From contig CAVSGR010000004.1 in assembly GCA_963727535.1 (NCBI GenBank), positions 372,001 through 436,000 of the forward strand: 64,000 nt of DNA, in the 5' to 3' direction. The translations under genes and the position numbers were made by a program. The stretch comes from RBG-16-34-14 sp963727535. Lineage in GTDB: Bacteria; Bacteroidota; Ignavibacteria; Ignavibacteriales; Ignavibacteriaceae. A model generated the notes under the pieces. That model ran no database searches. It saw only the letters and a program-made list of their open reading frames with translations, and was not told where the DNA came from. Below, piece after piece: positions 1 to 10,410 of this stretch (positions are counted from its first letter, which is position 1; every line of letters begins with the position of its first letter).

Positions 1-1993
1 GGTTATAACTATTTAAGCATAAGAGGATTTGATCAGAGAAGAATTACAGTTTCAATTAACGGGATTCCCCAAAATGATCCTGAGGATCACAATGTTTATT
101 GGTTGGATTTTCCAGATATTCTTGCCAGCACTGACGTTATTCAGGTTCAAAGAGGTGCTGGAAGCGGCATTCTTGGCTATCCTGCAATTGGAGGTTCAAT
201 TAATATTATTACATCCGTTTTCTCAAATCAGCCGAAAGTAGATGTTTCTGCTTCTGTAGGAAGTTATAATACAAGAAAATATGAAGCTGCTTTTTCAAGC
301 GGGCTAATTGATAATAAATATTCTATTTATGCAAAGCTGGGACAAATTCTTACAGGTGGTTACAGGAATAATTCATGGGTAAAATTCAATTCGTATCATA
401 TTTCTGCTGTAAGATATGATGAGAAACTTACAACACAAATTAATTTTTTTGGCGGACCGATTGCAGATGCTTTGGCTTATACAGGACTTCCAAAGTTTGC
501 TGTTAAAGACAAGAAATTAAGAAGAGAAAATTATTCTTATTGGGAAGCTGATGAATCGGGTTATACTTATACAACATTAAGAAGACCAACAGAAATAGAA
601 AATTTTTCTCAGCCCCATTATGAGCTTCTTAATGAATTAAAATTAAATAAGAACTTAACAATAAACTCAGCTCTATTTCTTGTTGAAGGGAATGGATTTT
701 TTGATTTTGACGGTTCATGGGCTGATACTTCTTATTTGAGGCTGACACACGAATTTGGTTTCAATCCGACTCAAAATCCCGGCAATGTTTTAATACGAGC
801 ACAAGTAGAAAATACTCAATTCGGATGGATCCCAAGAATTAGCTGGAAACATAATAATGGCGAATTTATCGTCGGCGGCGAGTTTCGTTTTCACAAATCA
901 AATCATTGGGGAGCTATAAATTATGGAGAGAATCTACCTCAAGGTTTAACTAAAGACTATTTCTATTATTACTATAATGGCAGCAATAATATAATAAACG
1001 GATATATTCATGAATCTTATAAATTAAATGATGAAATAAATTTTCTGGGAGAAGTGCAGGTTGCGTATCACAAGTACGAAATCTATAATGAAAAATATTT
1101 GGGAACCGATTTTTCTGTCGATAATGTTTTTTTTAATCCAAGAGCCGGAATAAATTATATTATTAATCCTTACCAGAATATTTATTTTTCTTATGCAAGA
1201 GTTACAAGAGAACCGACGCTTAAGAAATTATTATGATGCCGATGAATCCAGTGGGGGAGCAGTTCCGCAGTTTAAACAAAATGCAGATGGTTCATATAAT
1301 TTTGATGAGCCTCTCGTTAAACCTGAAACAATGAATGATTTTGAGCTTGGAACTTCATTTAACACTAAGAATATAAATGTATCGTTAAATGTTTTTTATA
1401 TGCTTTTTAATAATGAAATAATTGCTAATGGACAGGTAGATTTATATGGTCAACCTATTACAGGAAATGTTGATCGAACAGTTCACCAGGGAATTGAAGC
1501 TTCTGTTGTTGCAAAACCAATTGAGCATCTCGAATTATTTGGAAATGCAACTTACTGTAAGAATACGATTGATAAAGGAAGATTCTTTTTAGATGCTTCT
1601 AACTCTATTGATATTAGCAACAATAGAATAAGCGGCTTTCCTGATTTTCTTGCAAACGTTGGAATTAATTTTAATTATGAAGGGTTGTATCTCAGGTTAA
1701 CAGGGAAATATGTGGGTGATTTTTATTCTGATAATTATGATGAAAATCTTCCTGATTATTTAATAACTTATCCCGGCTTTGTCGATTACAGTGACAATAA
1801 AAATGAAGCTTATTTTGTTGCTGATTTTTCCGGAAGTTATAAGTTTAATTTCTTTAACTCTCTTGAACAATCAAAGATTTATTTACAGGTAAACAATATT
1901 TTTGATAATTTATATTCTGCTTATGCAATTGGGAAAGAATTTTTCCCGGCAGCAGAAAGAAATTTTCTCATTGGATTGCAGGTCGGATTGTAG
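1..1993 (+). CDS. TonB-dependent outer-membrane receptor (5' partial, one frameshift)
   Basis: Outer-membrane receptor that takes up a ligand using TonB energy. The window opens inside the plug domain: frame 1 reads GYNYLSIRGFDQRR from base 1, then the plug signature with QVQRGAGSGILGYPAIGG, followed by a beta-barrel rich in aromatic residues that ends in LIGLQVGL. The reading frame moves from frame 1 to frame 2 near 1219-1223. The expected barrel motif REPTLRNYYDA is restored by dropping one A after CTT. Repaired length is 663 residues, lacking the signal peptide and start. The next gene is thiamine pyrophosphokinase, so thiamine or a precursor is a reasonable ligand guess, not shown by the sequence. 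The frameshift may be a sequencing error. Confidence 0.9.
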
Positions 1994-1999
1994 TATTTC

Positions 2000-2027
2000 G
2001 TAGCACAGATTAAATAATCTGTGCTAC
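2000..2027. terminator. Perfect inverted repeat after the TonB receptor
   Basis: A 12-bp perfect stem (GTAGCACAGATT with its complement) around a 4-nt loop starts 6 bases after the receptor stop and ends 18 bases before the next start. It has no strong T tract, so it may act as an attenuator, an mRNA-end stabiliser or a small dispersed palindrome rather than a full terminator. Confidence 0.5.
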
Positions 2028-2045
2028 ACATTTAACGGGTTTATC

Positions 2046-2702
2046 TTGAAAAAATGCATTATACTTGCTAACGGAAATGCACCTCAAAAGAGTGTAATTC
2101 AATTTCTTAAAAAAAAGAATTACTCCACACTTATTTGTGCAGATGGCGGAGCAAATCATGCAAAAAAACTTGGCTTAACTCCAGATTACATAATTGGCGA
2201 TCTTGATTCTGTGAAACAACAAACAATTAACTTTTATAAGAGTAAGTCAAAAATTATAAGACTAAAACGCCAGAATGATACCGATGTTGAAAAATGTTTG
2301 AAGTTTGCAATAAAAAAAGGATTTAAGGATGCAGTATTATTGGGCGTAACAGGGGACAGGCTCGATCATACTTTTTGCAATCTTGGAATAATAATTAAGT
2401 TTTTCAAAAAGATAAAATTACAACTTATCGCTGAAAACTCTCTTCTTATTCCTTATTCCGGTAGAATAGAACTCAAAACATTTCCCGGCGAAACAATTTC
2501 GTTATATGGATTCGATAGAAAAACTAAAATCACTTCTGAGTGGTCTTAAATATCCATTAAAGAATAACTCGCTTCCATTTGGTGAAAAAGAAAGCACAAG
2601 CAATGTCTGCCGAATCAAATAAGATTATCGTTAAAAATAAGAGGGGGGATTATTTTTGTGATAAGAGATTTTAATACTGTGAAATCAAATGGTCTCTTTT
2701 AG
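2046..2702 (+). CDS. thiN: Thiamine pyrophosphokinase (three +1 frameshifts near the 3' end)
   Basis: Transfers pyrophosphate from ATP to thiamine to make thiamine diphosphate. The N-terminal part is clear: ADGGANHAKKLGLTPDYIIGDLDS, NDTDVEKCL and GVTGDRLDHTFCN are the catalytic signatures. It starts at TTG 2046. The first frame stops at 2549, but the family C-terminus continues in other frames: SEGLKYPLKNN after about 2540, SNVAESNKIIVKNK after about 2609, and RGIIFVIRDF after the G6 run near 2642. Dropping one base at each point gives 217 residues, the usual length, ending at 2702 and overlapping the symporter start by 14 bases. Three errors in about 110 bases suggest poor consensus here; true decay is the alternative. 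Confidence 0.88.
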
Positions 2703-4095
2703 TTCTCTTGACATATCCATTATCATTATCTTCTTCCTTTCTGTATTAGGTATCGGCTTTTGGGCGGGTAAAAAATATAGCGACGAAGCTAACGATTATC
2801 TTTTATCCGGAAGAAAAGTTGGATTAGGTCTTTTCGTATTAACGACAGTTTCAACCTGGTATGGAGGCATTCTCGGTGTCGGAGAGTTTACTTACAGGTA
2901 TGGAATTGCAAGCTGGTTCACACAGGGATTTCCTTATTATATTTTTGCTGTATTGTTTGCAATATTCTTTGCTAAGAAAATAAGAGCCGCTTCACTTTTT
3001 ACAATTCCAGATAAACTCACAGCTACTTATGGAAAAACCGCAGGCTTAATTTCTGCTGTGTTTGTTTTTATTCTTATATCCCCGGCTCCTTATATTTTGA
3101 TGACTGCCAATTTAATCTCATTAATATTTAAGATTAATATGGCTTACAGCCTTTTGATCGCTCTCTTTGTCTCTTTTGTTTATTTATTTAGAGGAGGATT
3201 TAGAGCTAATCTTTACACAGATGCACTACAATTTTTTGTAATGTTCATTGGTTTTATTCTCATTGTTATTTTTTGTTTTAAAGCAACAGGCGGCTATAAT
3301 TTTTTATCTCAAACACTTCCACCTAATCATTTAAAATTAACAGGCGGAACATCAATAACATTTATAATAGTGTGGTTCTTAATCGCGCTGTGGACATTTG
3401 CAGATCCAGGTTTTCACCAAAGAAGTTATGCCGCAAAAGATGGAAATGTGGCAATGAAAGGAATTATCATCTCGATTTTCTTCTGGATGCTTTTTGATTT
3501 TCTTACAACTTCTACAGGACTTTATGCAAAAGCAATCTTACCTGATATACAAACTCCCGTTTCGGCTTATCCACTACTTGCCGAAACAATTTTGCCTTCC
3601 GGGATAAAAGGAATTTTTTATGCAGCAATGTTTGCAACAATAATGTCAACAGCAAACAGCTTTCTTTTTCTGAGCGCTACCACAATTGGGAGAGATTTTA
3701 TTTTCAGAATTAAAAAAGATGCAACGGAAACAAAGCTTAAATCTTACACTGTTTTTGGATTAGCCCTTTCTGGAATAATTGCTGTGATTCTTGCTTATAC
3801 AATACCTTCGGTAATTGAGATATGGTACACAATCGGTTCTTTATGCATTCCATCAATTATACTTCCGGTTATCAGTTCATATTATCCTGCAATAAAAGTA
3901 AGCAGAAAAATAATTATAATTGAAATGGTTACAGCTTTGATAGTAAGTACGGCATGGTATTTTGTTAGAAATAATTTTGTCGATTCAGAAATTTATGTTT
4001 TAGAACCAATGTTGGTAGGATTGTCATTTGCATTAGCTATTCATTTTTATGGTCTTCTTGTGGAGAACGTTTTTTCTTCAGCAAAGATAAAATAA
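2689..4095 (+). CDS. Sodium:solute symporter family (SSS) transporter
   Basis: Inner-membrane secondary transporter of 468 residues with about 13 hydrophobic segments. The N-terminal region has the SSS pattern: one membrane helix, then DYLLSGRKVGLGLFVLTTVSTWYGG. The substrate cannot be read from sequence. It overlaps the end of the thiamine pyrophosphokinase gene and follows a TonB receptor, so the three genes look co-transcribed; by analogy with Bacteroides receptor-PnuT-kinase thiamine operons it could carry thiamine across the inner membrane. Its 3' end overlaps the convergent terC gene by 59 bases. Confidence 0.88.
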   Translation: MVSFSSLDISIIIIFFLSVLGIGFWAGKKYSDEANDYLLSGRKVGLGLFVLTTVSTWYGGILGVGEFTYRYGIASWFTQGFPYYIFAVLFAIFFAKKIRAASLFTIPDKLTATYGKTAGLISAVFVFILISPAPYILMTANLISLIFKINMAYSLLIALFVSFVYLFRGGFRANLYTDALQFFVMFIGFILIVIFCFKATGGYNFLSQTLPPNHLKLTGGTSITFIIVWFLIALWTFADPGFHQRSYAAKDGNVAMKGIIISIFFWMLFDFLTTSTGLYAKAILPDIQTPVSAYPLLAETILPSGIKGIFYAAMFATIMSTANSFLFLSATTIGRDFIFRIKKDATETKLKSYTVFGLALSGIIAVILAYTIPSVIEIWYTIGSLCIPSIILPVISSYYPAIKVSRKIIIIEMVTALIVSTAWYFVRNNFVDSEIYVLEPMLVGLSFALAIHFYGLLVENVFSSAKIK

Positions 4096-4981
4096 CCGAG
4101 CTTCCGAGAACTGAAACAATAATACAAAGAGAAGTTACTGTTGAAATAGTATAAAAATCCGAGAGAAGCATTTTTACACCCACAAAGAATAAAACTAATG
4201 CAACACCATATTTCAGATAAACAAACATATCGACAACTCCTGCTAAAGCAAAATATAAAGCTCTTAATCCCAGGATTGCAAAAATATTTGATGAAATAAT
4301 AATGAACTCGTCCCTTGTTATTGCGATTATTGCAGGAATAGAATCCACGGCAAATAATATGTCTGTAGATTCTATGAGCAGGAGGGTGAGAAATAAAGTA
4401 GTTGCGTAAATTTTCCTTCCTTTTTTTACAAAGAAATGTCTGCCGTGATCTCCGGGTAGCAGCTTAAAATATTTTGCAGAGAATTTAACGAGTGGATTAT
4501 TATCGACATCAACTTTATGCTCACCTTCAAAAATCATTTTGTAAGCTGCATAAAGAAGAATAAGAGCAAAGAGATAAATTATCGGATGAAAAAGTTTAAT
4601 TAAGCTAACACCGAGAAAAATGAAAGTAATTCTAAAAACTATTGCGCTTAGGATTCCCCATTTTAATATTTTCGGCTGGTTCACCGTAGGAACATTCATC
4701 ACCTTAAAAATTAACAGGAAGACAAAAAGATTATCGACTGAAAGTGAATATTCTATTACGTATCCTGTTAAAAACTCGAGAGCTTTAGTATGTCCGTCTT
4801 CGAGGTAAAAATAGAGGAAGAGATTAAACAAAAGTGCGGTGCTAATCCACACGCCGCTCCACATCAGGCTGTTTTTTAGAGTTATAGCACCACTGCGACG
4901 CCCGGTAACATAGAGGTCAATATAAAATAAAATTGCAACAACTAACCAAAATAATATCCAAAATGTAAATTCACCAAACAA
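4037..4981 (-). CDS. terC: TerC/Alx family integral membrane protein
   Basis: A 314-residue membrane protein with about nine hydrophobic segments. The two family signatures, EYSLSVDNLFVF and ESTDILFAVDSIPA, carry the paired acidic residues that bind metal in this family. Alx/TerC members export manganese or assist metalation of secreted enzymes; tellurite resistance gave the name. It ends in a Lys/Glu-rich cytoplasmic tail. The gene is convergent with the symporter and precedes the arginine decarboxylase cluster on its own strand after a 19-base gap. Confidence 0.9.
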   Translation of the reverse strand: MFGEFTFWILFWLVVAILFYIDLYVTGRRSGAITLKNSLMWSGVWISTALLFNLFLYFYLEDGHTKALEFLTGYVIEYSLSVDNLFVFLLIFKVMNVPTVNQPKILKWGILSAIVFRITFIFLGVSLIKLFHPIIYLFALILLYAAYKMIFEGEHKVDVDNNPLVKFSAKYFKLLPGDHGRHFFVKKGRKIYATTLFLTLLLIESTDILFAVDSIPAIIAITRDEFIIISSNIFAILGLRALYFALAGVVDMFVYLKYGVALVLFFVGVKMLLSDFYTISTVTSLCIIVSVLGSSVILSLLKKKRSPQEDHKNE

Positions 4982-5000
4982 TCATTTTGCCTTTTAAGTT

Positions 5001-5564
5001 TTACGGGAGAAGAATCCCGGCAGCAATTACTGTTGTCCAGAGTCCGTTCTTATCGCCTTCTGCTGATTGAGTAATATTTAATGAGCGGACAATCTTTCCC
5101 GACATCTTGTAAATGTTTTCTCTTTCGCTCCAATCAGTTTCAGGATCAAATTCAACTCCAAGTGTTGTGGCAAGCATAGTTGCAGCAAGGTCCTCTGCAT
5201 ATTCGCCAGCGACTTTTTCAGTCTGTCCAAATGGATGATGTTCTGATAAATACCCATATGCATTGCTATCTGCCGGCAGAGCTACTCCTATTGAAGAAGC
5301 AATTAACCTGTTGGGTTCATTTGTAGCATTTCTTGCCATTACAGAAAATGTAATTTGTCCTGGCTGAAGTTCTTTCAATCCTTCTTCTTTAGTTATGCGT
5401 TTACAGTTTGGCGGAAAAATACTACTTACCGTTACAAGGTTACAGATTTCAATTCCTGCCGATCTTAATGCGAGCTCGAATGAGCTTAAATATTCTTTAT
5501 GTTTTCCTACACCTTTTGTAAAAAATATTTTAGTCGGAACATACAAATTATCATCTCCCTTCAT
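5001..5564 (-). CDS. Pyruvoyl-dependent arginine decarboxylase
   Basis: Converts arginine to agmatine, the first step of a polyamine route, using a self-made pyruvoyl group instead of PLP. The 187-residue proenzyme has the self-cleavage site VSSI with Ser47-Ser48 (CNLVTVSSIFPP); serinolysis there would give the beta chain and the pyruvoyl-capped alpha chain. The C-terminal half carries EHHPFGQ and the AGEYAEDLAA helix. Its start overlaps the tyrS stop by 14 bases, so it is translated after tyrS in one transcript. Confidence 0.93.
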   Translation of the reverse strand: MKGDDNLYVPTKIFFTKGVGKHKEYLSSFELALRSAGIEICNLVTVSSIFPPNCKRITKEEGLKELQPGQITFSVMARNATNEPNRLIASSIGVALPADSNAYGYLSEHHPFGQTEKVAGEYAEDLAATMLATTLGVEFDPETDWSERENIYKMSGKIVRSLNITQSAEGDKNGLWTTVIAAGILLP

Positions 5565-6794
5565 CGAATAGTTCTATTAATTTTCTATGAATTTCTCTTT
5601 TCCCAACTTTTAGAATTCTTTCTTTATCAAATTTAACTGTTGTTTTAATATCATCTATTTTTTCACCATCAACCGTTACTCCACCTTGTACAACTAATCT
5701 TCTTGCTTCGCCCTTAGATGGAGCAAAATTAACTTCGAGAATCAGGTCCAATATATTAAGTTCGGTTGTCTTTATCTTATGTTCTGGAATTTCATCCGGG
5801 ATTTCTTTTTTAATGAATATCTTGTCAAATCCTTCTTCTGCTTCTTTAGCAGATTTTTCATCATAGTAAGTTTGTACAAGCGCTCTGGCTAATTGTCTTT
5901 TAACATCACGGGGATTTGTTTTTGGAGTCTTCCAGCTTAGCTTTAATTTCTTTTAATTCTTCATTCGAAATATCCGTTGCAAGTTCAAAATATGTGTAGA
6001 TTAAATTATCTGGAATGGAAAGTGTCTTACCGTAAATTTCATTTGGTGCTTCAGAAATTCCAATATAATTATTATAAGATTTGCTCATCTTCTCAACGCC
6101 ATCAGTACCAACTAAGTAATGGCATAGTAATTATAATTTGCGGTTCTAATCCGAATTCACGTTGAATGTCTCTTCCAACAAGAAGATTAAATTTCTGATC
6201 AGTTCCACCGAGTTCAACATCACTCTCGATTGCTACGGAGTCCATTGCCTGGGCGAGAGGGTAGAGAAATTCGTGAACACTTATTGGTTCGCCGGCTTTG
6301 AAACGTTTTGTAAAATCATCACGTTCAATCATTCTGGCAACAGTATATTTTGAAGAAAGCTTTATTACATCTTCAAAATTCATTTTGCCGAGCCATTCCG
6401 AGTTGTAAACAATTTTGGTTTTTTCTTTATTGAGAATTTTCGAAGCCTGTTCAAAATAACTCTCTCCATTCTTTCTTGTCTCTTCTAAAGATAAAGCGGG
6501 GCGGGTAATATTTCTTCCGGAAGGATCGCCTATCATTCCTGTAAAATCCCCGATAATTAATATCGCCTGGTGACCAAGTCCTTGAAATTGTGCGAGCTTC
6601 CTTAAAACAACAGAATGTCCGATATGAAGATCGGGACGACTCGGATCACAGCCGAGCTTAATCTTTAAAGATTTATTTTCTTTTAACGATTTCTCAATTT
6701 TCTTTACAAGTTCCTCTTCTGGAATAATCTCAAACGTACCTCTTTTAATAAGGTCCATTTGTTCATTAAGAGGCGGAAAATTAATCTTGTTCAA
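5551..6794 (-). CDS. tyrS: Tyrosyl-tRNA synthetase (two +1 frameshifts)
   Basis: Charges tRNA-Tyr; an essential class I synthetase. The HIGH motif is at residues 57-60 in DPSRPDLHIGHS, and KMSKS follows the first break. Three reading-frame pieces (6794-6102, 6088-5906, 5905-5551) join if one base is dropped near 6110 (PLLVGTDGVEKMSKS) and one near 5927 (KLEDPKTNPRD). The last piece is the S4 RNA-binding domain. Repaired length is 413 residues, normal for the family. An essential gene with two breaks points to sequence errors unless a second tyrosyl synthetase exists elsewhere. It lies 28 bases after smpB on the same strand. Confidence 0.92.
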
Positions 6795-6822
6795 TCTTGT
6801 AATCTTTTAATTTTGCAATTGT

Positions 6823-7281
6823 TTAATATTTAAACCTTCGTTCCTGATCTCTCTGCATATCTCGCTTAGCGATTGATTCTCTTTTATCATAAACTTTCTT
6901 TCCTTTTGCAAGCGCAAGTTCTACCTTTACTTTTCCTTTCTTAAAATATAAACGCAGCGGAATTAAAGTTAATCCTTTTTCCTTTACTTTTCCTATTAGT
7001 TTTCTAATTTCACTTTTGTTAAGTAACAGCTTTCTTGTTCTAACCGGATCATGATTGTTTATATTACCCTGGCTGTATTCACTTATGTGAGCACTATGTA
7101 GCCATATTTCTCCTCTCTCTAAAGACGCATAACTATCCACTAAGTTCGCTTTTCCTTCCCTAAGAGATTTAACCTCGGTTCCGGTAAGAACAATGCCTGC
7201 CTCGTATGTCTGAAGTATAGAATATTCGTGTCTTGCTTTACGGTTAACAGTAATATTCTTTTCATCTGTCTCTTGTGCCAT
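6823..7281 (-). CDS. smpB: SsrA-binding protein SmpB
   Basis: Binds tmRNA and brings it to stalled ribosomes for trans-translation. The start at 7281 (MAQETDEKNITVNRKARHEY) is preferred over an upstream in-frame ATG because the fold begins at that point. Conserved features are NRKARHEY, GTEVKSLREGKANL and the basic C-terminal tail ending in KRDMQRDQERRFKY, which reads the empty decoding channel. Length is 152 residues. No ssrA RNA gene is visible nearby. It leads the smpB-tyrS-arginine decarboxylase set. Confidence 0.96.
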   Translation of the reverse strand: MAQETDEKNITVNRKARHEYSILQTYEAGIVLTGTEVKSLREGKANLVDSYASLERGEIWLHSAHISEYSQGNINNHDPVRTRKLLLNKSEIRKLIGKVKEKGLTLIPLRLYFKKGKVKVELALAKGKKVYDKRESIAKRDMQRDQERRFKY

Positions 7282-7360
7282 AATGCTTTGAAAAATGAAA
7301 TTAAAGTTATTTTGAATGCTTAATAAATGCAAGAAAAGTAGAAAAGAATAAATATATAAA

Positions 7361-7390
7361 TTAGGGACAGGTTTTGTAACCTGTCCCTAA
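7361..7390. terminator. Strong hairpin between lipoprotein and smpB
   Basis: A perfect 13-bp stem, TTAGGGACAGGTT with its complement, around a TTGT loop lies 8 bases past the stop of the minus-strand lipoprotein gene. On that strand it is followed by a T/A-rich stretch. Likely a terminator separating the lipoprotein from smpB. Confidence 0.65.
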
Positions 7391-7398
7391 TAAAACTA

Positions 7399-8788
7399 TC
7401 AATTCGGTCTTGTTATAAATGAAAATGAATATGGCTCTTTCATTGTGTTTCCAAACATATCACTAATGGCAGTTGAGATAGTTACAGTATATTTTGTATT
7501 AGCGTTGAGAGATGAACCCGGTGTAAACACTATTTGGTTCAATTGCTCATAAGGATAATATCCTCCATAACTAAAACTTCCACTTATAGCAGGCGATATT
7601 GAGATAGCCGTTTGAGCCGAAGAGAGAGTAACATAATTATTAAAGTTCATCTGCAGGGGAGATGTGGGAGTAACAAACAATTGTCCACTTGATGGACTTG
7701 TGCTGCTTACATTCAATGCTGCGGTTCTGAATGAAAAGCTATAATCCTGCCCTAGTTCAGTTCCATCTTTGTCTTTTGCACTTTTACCGATTGAAACAGT
7801 AATTGTGGTATCTGATAAAAATGGACCACCTGTGTAAATGCGTAAAATATTTTCTTCCGGCCAGAGAAATGTTGTATTCATTGGAGGCATTACGTGAGTA
7901 TAACTTTCCACAGATGATTTATCCATTCGTCTTGGGAAAGTTACCGTAATTCCGTTGTAACTGTAGTTTAAAGGAGAAACTTCGATATCTCCATGTACAG
8001 GATCTGTTATAATTCCGTTTTGTGTTGAGTATGACTGTACGGTTTTAAAACTAAACTCAAAAGGAAAACGGAGAAAATTTCCCGCAGTATCTTTTGCGGT
8101 TGTCCCAATTGTTACTTTGTATTCTTTGTCAGGATAGGAATCCTTTTTTGCAAAGGCATATGACACTGAGGTAACCTTACTGTATGTGGTTATTGTCGCA
8201 CCCGATTCATAGCCGTTCCTGGCATCTGCATAAAGTGAATACATTGGTGCTTCTGTATAATTTCCCCAGTCAAAGATTCCCTCTACTGGTGGGTCAATAG
8301 AAAATGCTTTCTCCACACTTTCTCTATCCATTGGCTGAGTAAAAAGAATAGAAACAGTAATTCTGCCGTAGCGCCAGTCATAAACTACTTCTCCTTTATC
8401 ATCAGGATAAAATGATTCAATAAGATCGGGAATGGTGGATAATTTTATTTCACCCAGGCTAATTATACTTCCTCCCTGTAGCATAAAATCTTTTTTAGAA
8501 AAAATTCGATAATTGTTTGCCCGGATTGTTATATCATAATTTCCTATGCGTAAATCGCTAAAGGAAAATGAGCCGTCCACAGGACTAATTTGAACAGAAT
8601 CAATTGGCTCGATTTGGCTGATAGTTACCATAGCTTTGCTGTCTTTTTGAATTACTCTCCCGATCAAGATCAGCATGCAATAAATCGATTGTAGTTTCTT
8701 TTGAAGTTTGAGAAGGCTGTATTATAGTTTCTTTACAGCCAGATAAAATTATAAACAGTGAAGTTAGAATTATAAGATAGGTCTTCAT
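7399..8788 (-). CDS. Secreted lipoprotein with Ig-like (Big_5) repeats (one frameshift)
   Basis: A surface lipoprotein of 462 residues after repair. The N-terminus (8788-8600 frame) is a lipoprotein signal, MKTYLIILTSLFIILSGC, with the lipid-anchored Cys at position 18. The frame then shifts by one base near 8660 (HADLIGRVIQK). Next comes a carboxypeptidase-regulatory-like beta domain (GSFSFSDLRIGNYDITIRA) and three Big_5/SbsA-type Ig repeats, each with a FTQPMDRESV-like opening and a FSFKT/FSFRT/FSFIT ending. Such repeats are structural or adhesive; no enzyme domain is present. Confidence 0.82.
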
Positions 8789-9331
8789 ATTTCCCTCCTG
8801 ATTTTTGAAAGCACCTGGACAAATTTAGTTGAATAAAATATTTGTTAAAAGAGAATTAGAAAGTAAAACTACTTGTAAAAAGTCAACTATTGAGAAAGAG
8901 CAAACATTAAAATGTTAAGCATCACTGTACTATGCCCAAATTATGTACCGATTTGAAGAGAAAAGAAATTATCTGTTTTTAACTGCTTATTTAAGAATTG
9001 CGATAAGAAAAGTTATCAGGTTTTTGATAGTTTGTCAGATTTTTGAACTTATTAGACTTCTCTTCCAATATATTGTAATGAAATTATATGATTAACGGCT
9101 AAAGCGGTTTGCATCTTGGATGGAAATATTCTGGAAAATTTTCTTTCTTCGGATTGATTAGAGCGAGATTGATTAAAGGAGTTGCGCCTTTTAATTAGGG
9201 ATGTTGATTCTGAACTCGGTTGCCGCCGTTTGACTGTGGCAACTTTTTTAAAATCACTTCGATTGATTAAAGCTAAAATTAAGTGGGGAATTGTTAGGGG
9301 TATTGATACATTAAAGTTTGTGTAAGTATTA
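8789..9331. other. 543-base gap with no convincing gene
   Basis: This stretch holds the upstream region of the lipoprotein gene (a CCTCC complement of a Shine-Dalgarno site lies just next to its start) and the tail side of the SIR2-like gene. No open frame looks coding. The string GATTGATTA recurs three times between 9157 and 9270, and a terminator-like hairpin sits at 9219-9249 on the plus strand. Confidence 0.5.
9219..9249 (+). terminator. Rho-independent terminator-like hairpin without an upstream gene
   Basis: An 8-bp stem (GTTGCCGC against GTGGCAAC, one G-T pair) and a 9-base loop are followed directly by six T. No plus-strand coding gene precedes it, so it would end either a short untranslated RNA or leftover transcription. 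Confidence 0.5.
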
Positions 9332-10280
9332 TCAGAGAAATTCTCTCAGAAGTTTTAAACAATCCATATCGGCAAGAATTAATTTGTTATAATCAACATT
9401 TGGAGAAAATTTAGATTTTATTTTTATTATTTCGTTATTAGTCATATTATAAGCAGTCCCAAATATATTTTGCTTACGATTTAAAACTTTTGGTATATCC
9501 AAAACATTTAAATTTTCATCTTGATAAGAAAAGCCTAGAAAGAAAATTCTTCGTGCTCGTGAAATTATGGATTTAAGTTCTTCATATTGATCAAGTTTTT
9601 CTCTTTCGTCGATTAAGAAAATATTATGAGCAAGAGTTTCAAGAGTTTCAAGATTCGTTGAATAAGCACCAAATCCTACAAAGTACTCATTCTCTTTTAT
9701 TTCCCACTCTGATTTAGATACTTTTCCGTATACATGTTTAATACAAATCTTAGAAAAGATATCATTTAATTTTTCTTTTAATGAAAAATTGTGACCGTTT
9801 TCGAGACATCTATATAGGAAATATTCTAATGATCAATCATAGTTAAACGTGATGAAACTAATTTTATTATCTAAAAATTCTAAAGGTTCTGTGCCACCTT
9901 TCGGATATTTTGACATTTCCCTATAAAGATACCAGTACCAATCTTGATGTGGTTCTTTAACACCTTCTAGAAATCGACATTGTTTTTCTGCCTCTAATAT
10001 ATAGTGAATAATATTATATTTCCCTACATCACCATATTCAGGGAATTTTTTTAAAAACCAATCTACTGATTGATCGCCTGACCGCCGAAATTTGTTAGCG
10101 AAATTTTTCAGCGCGTTCGTATAAAAGACTCTTGACAGGACTATGAGTTTGAACAAAAAATTGATTAAATAGATTTGGAGATTCTAACCAAATTTTTTTT
10201 CTCACATCTAATCCGAGTGGGAAACCGTAAGGAAAACTAGCTCCTGCCCCAATAATAAAAATTGTATCTTCTTGTATCAT
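9332..10280 (-). pseudogene. SIR2-like domain protein, broken by a frameshift and a stop
   Basis: The N-terminus MIQEDTIFIIGAGASFPYG has the NAD-binding GAGAS loop of SIR2-like domains. One base too many near 10100 breaks the frame (repaired: YERAEKFANKFRRSG). The following frame runs to SFITFNYD, then a TGA at 9833-9835 where the family usually has Arg (FNYDRSLE). The same frame stays open for about 165 more codons, with GFSYQDENLNVLD typical of the domain's end, to a stop at 9332. Repaired length is about 315 residues. SIR2-like domains hydrolyse NAD in several phage-defence systems, but no partner gene is next to it. Damage could be decay or sequence error. Confidence 0.75.
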
Positions 10281-10410
10281 AAGTAAAAAAATAATTATGC
10301 TAAAAGTAAAAACTCACATCGATATTTCCAACTAACATCTCTTTCAATATTCTCTCTCATTTTCTATTTTGCCAAGAAAAATTCAGAAAAAAAACAAAAC
10401 ACATATAGAA

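Noticed and set aside
6823..9331. tmRNA (ssrA) gene near smpB
   Set aside because: The gaps around smpB and the 543-base gap lack a tRNA-Ala-like acceptor/T arm and a tag-coding frame ending in Ala-Ala.
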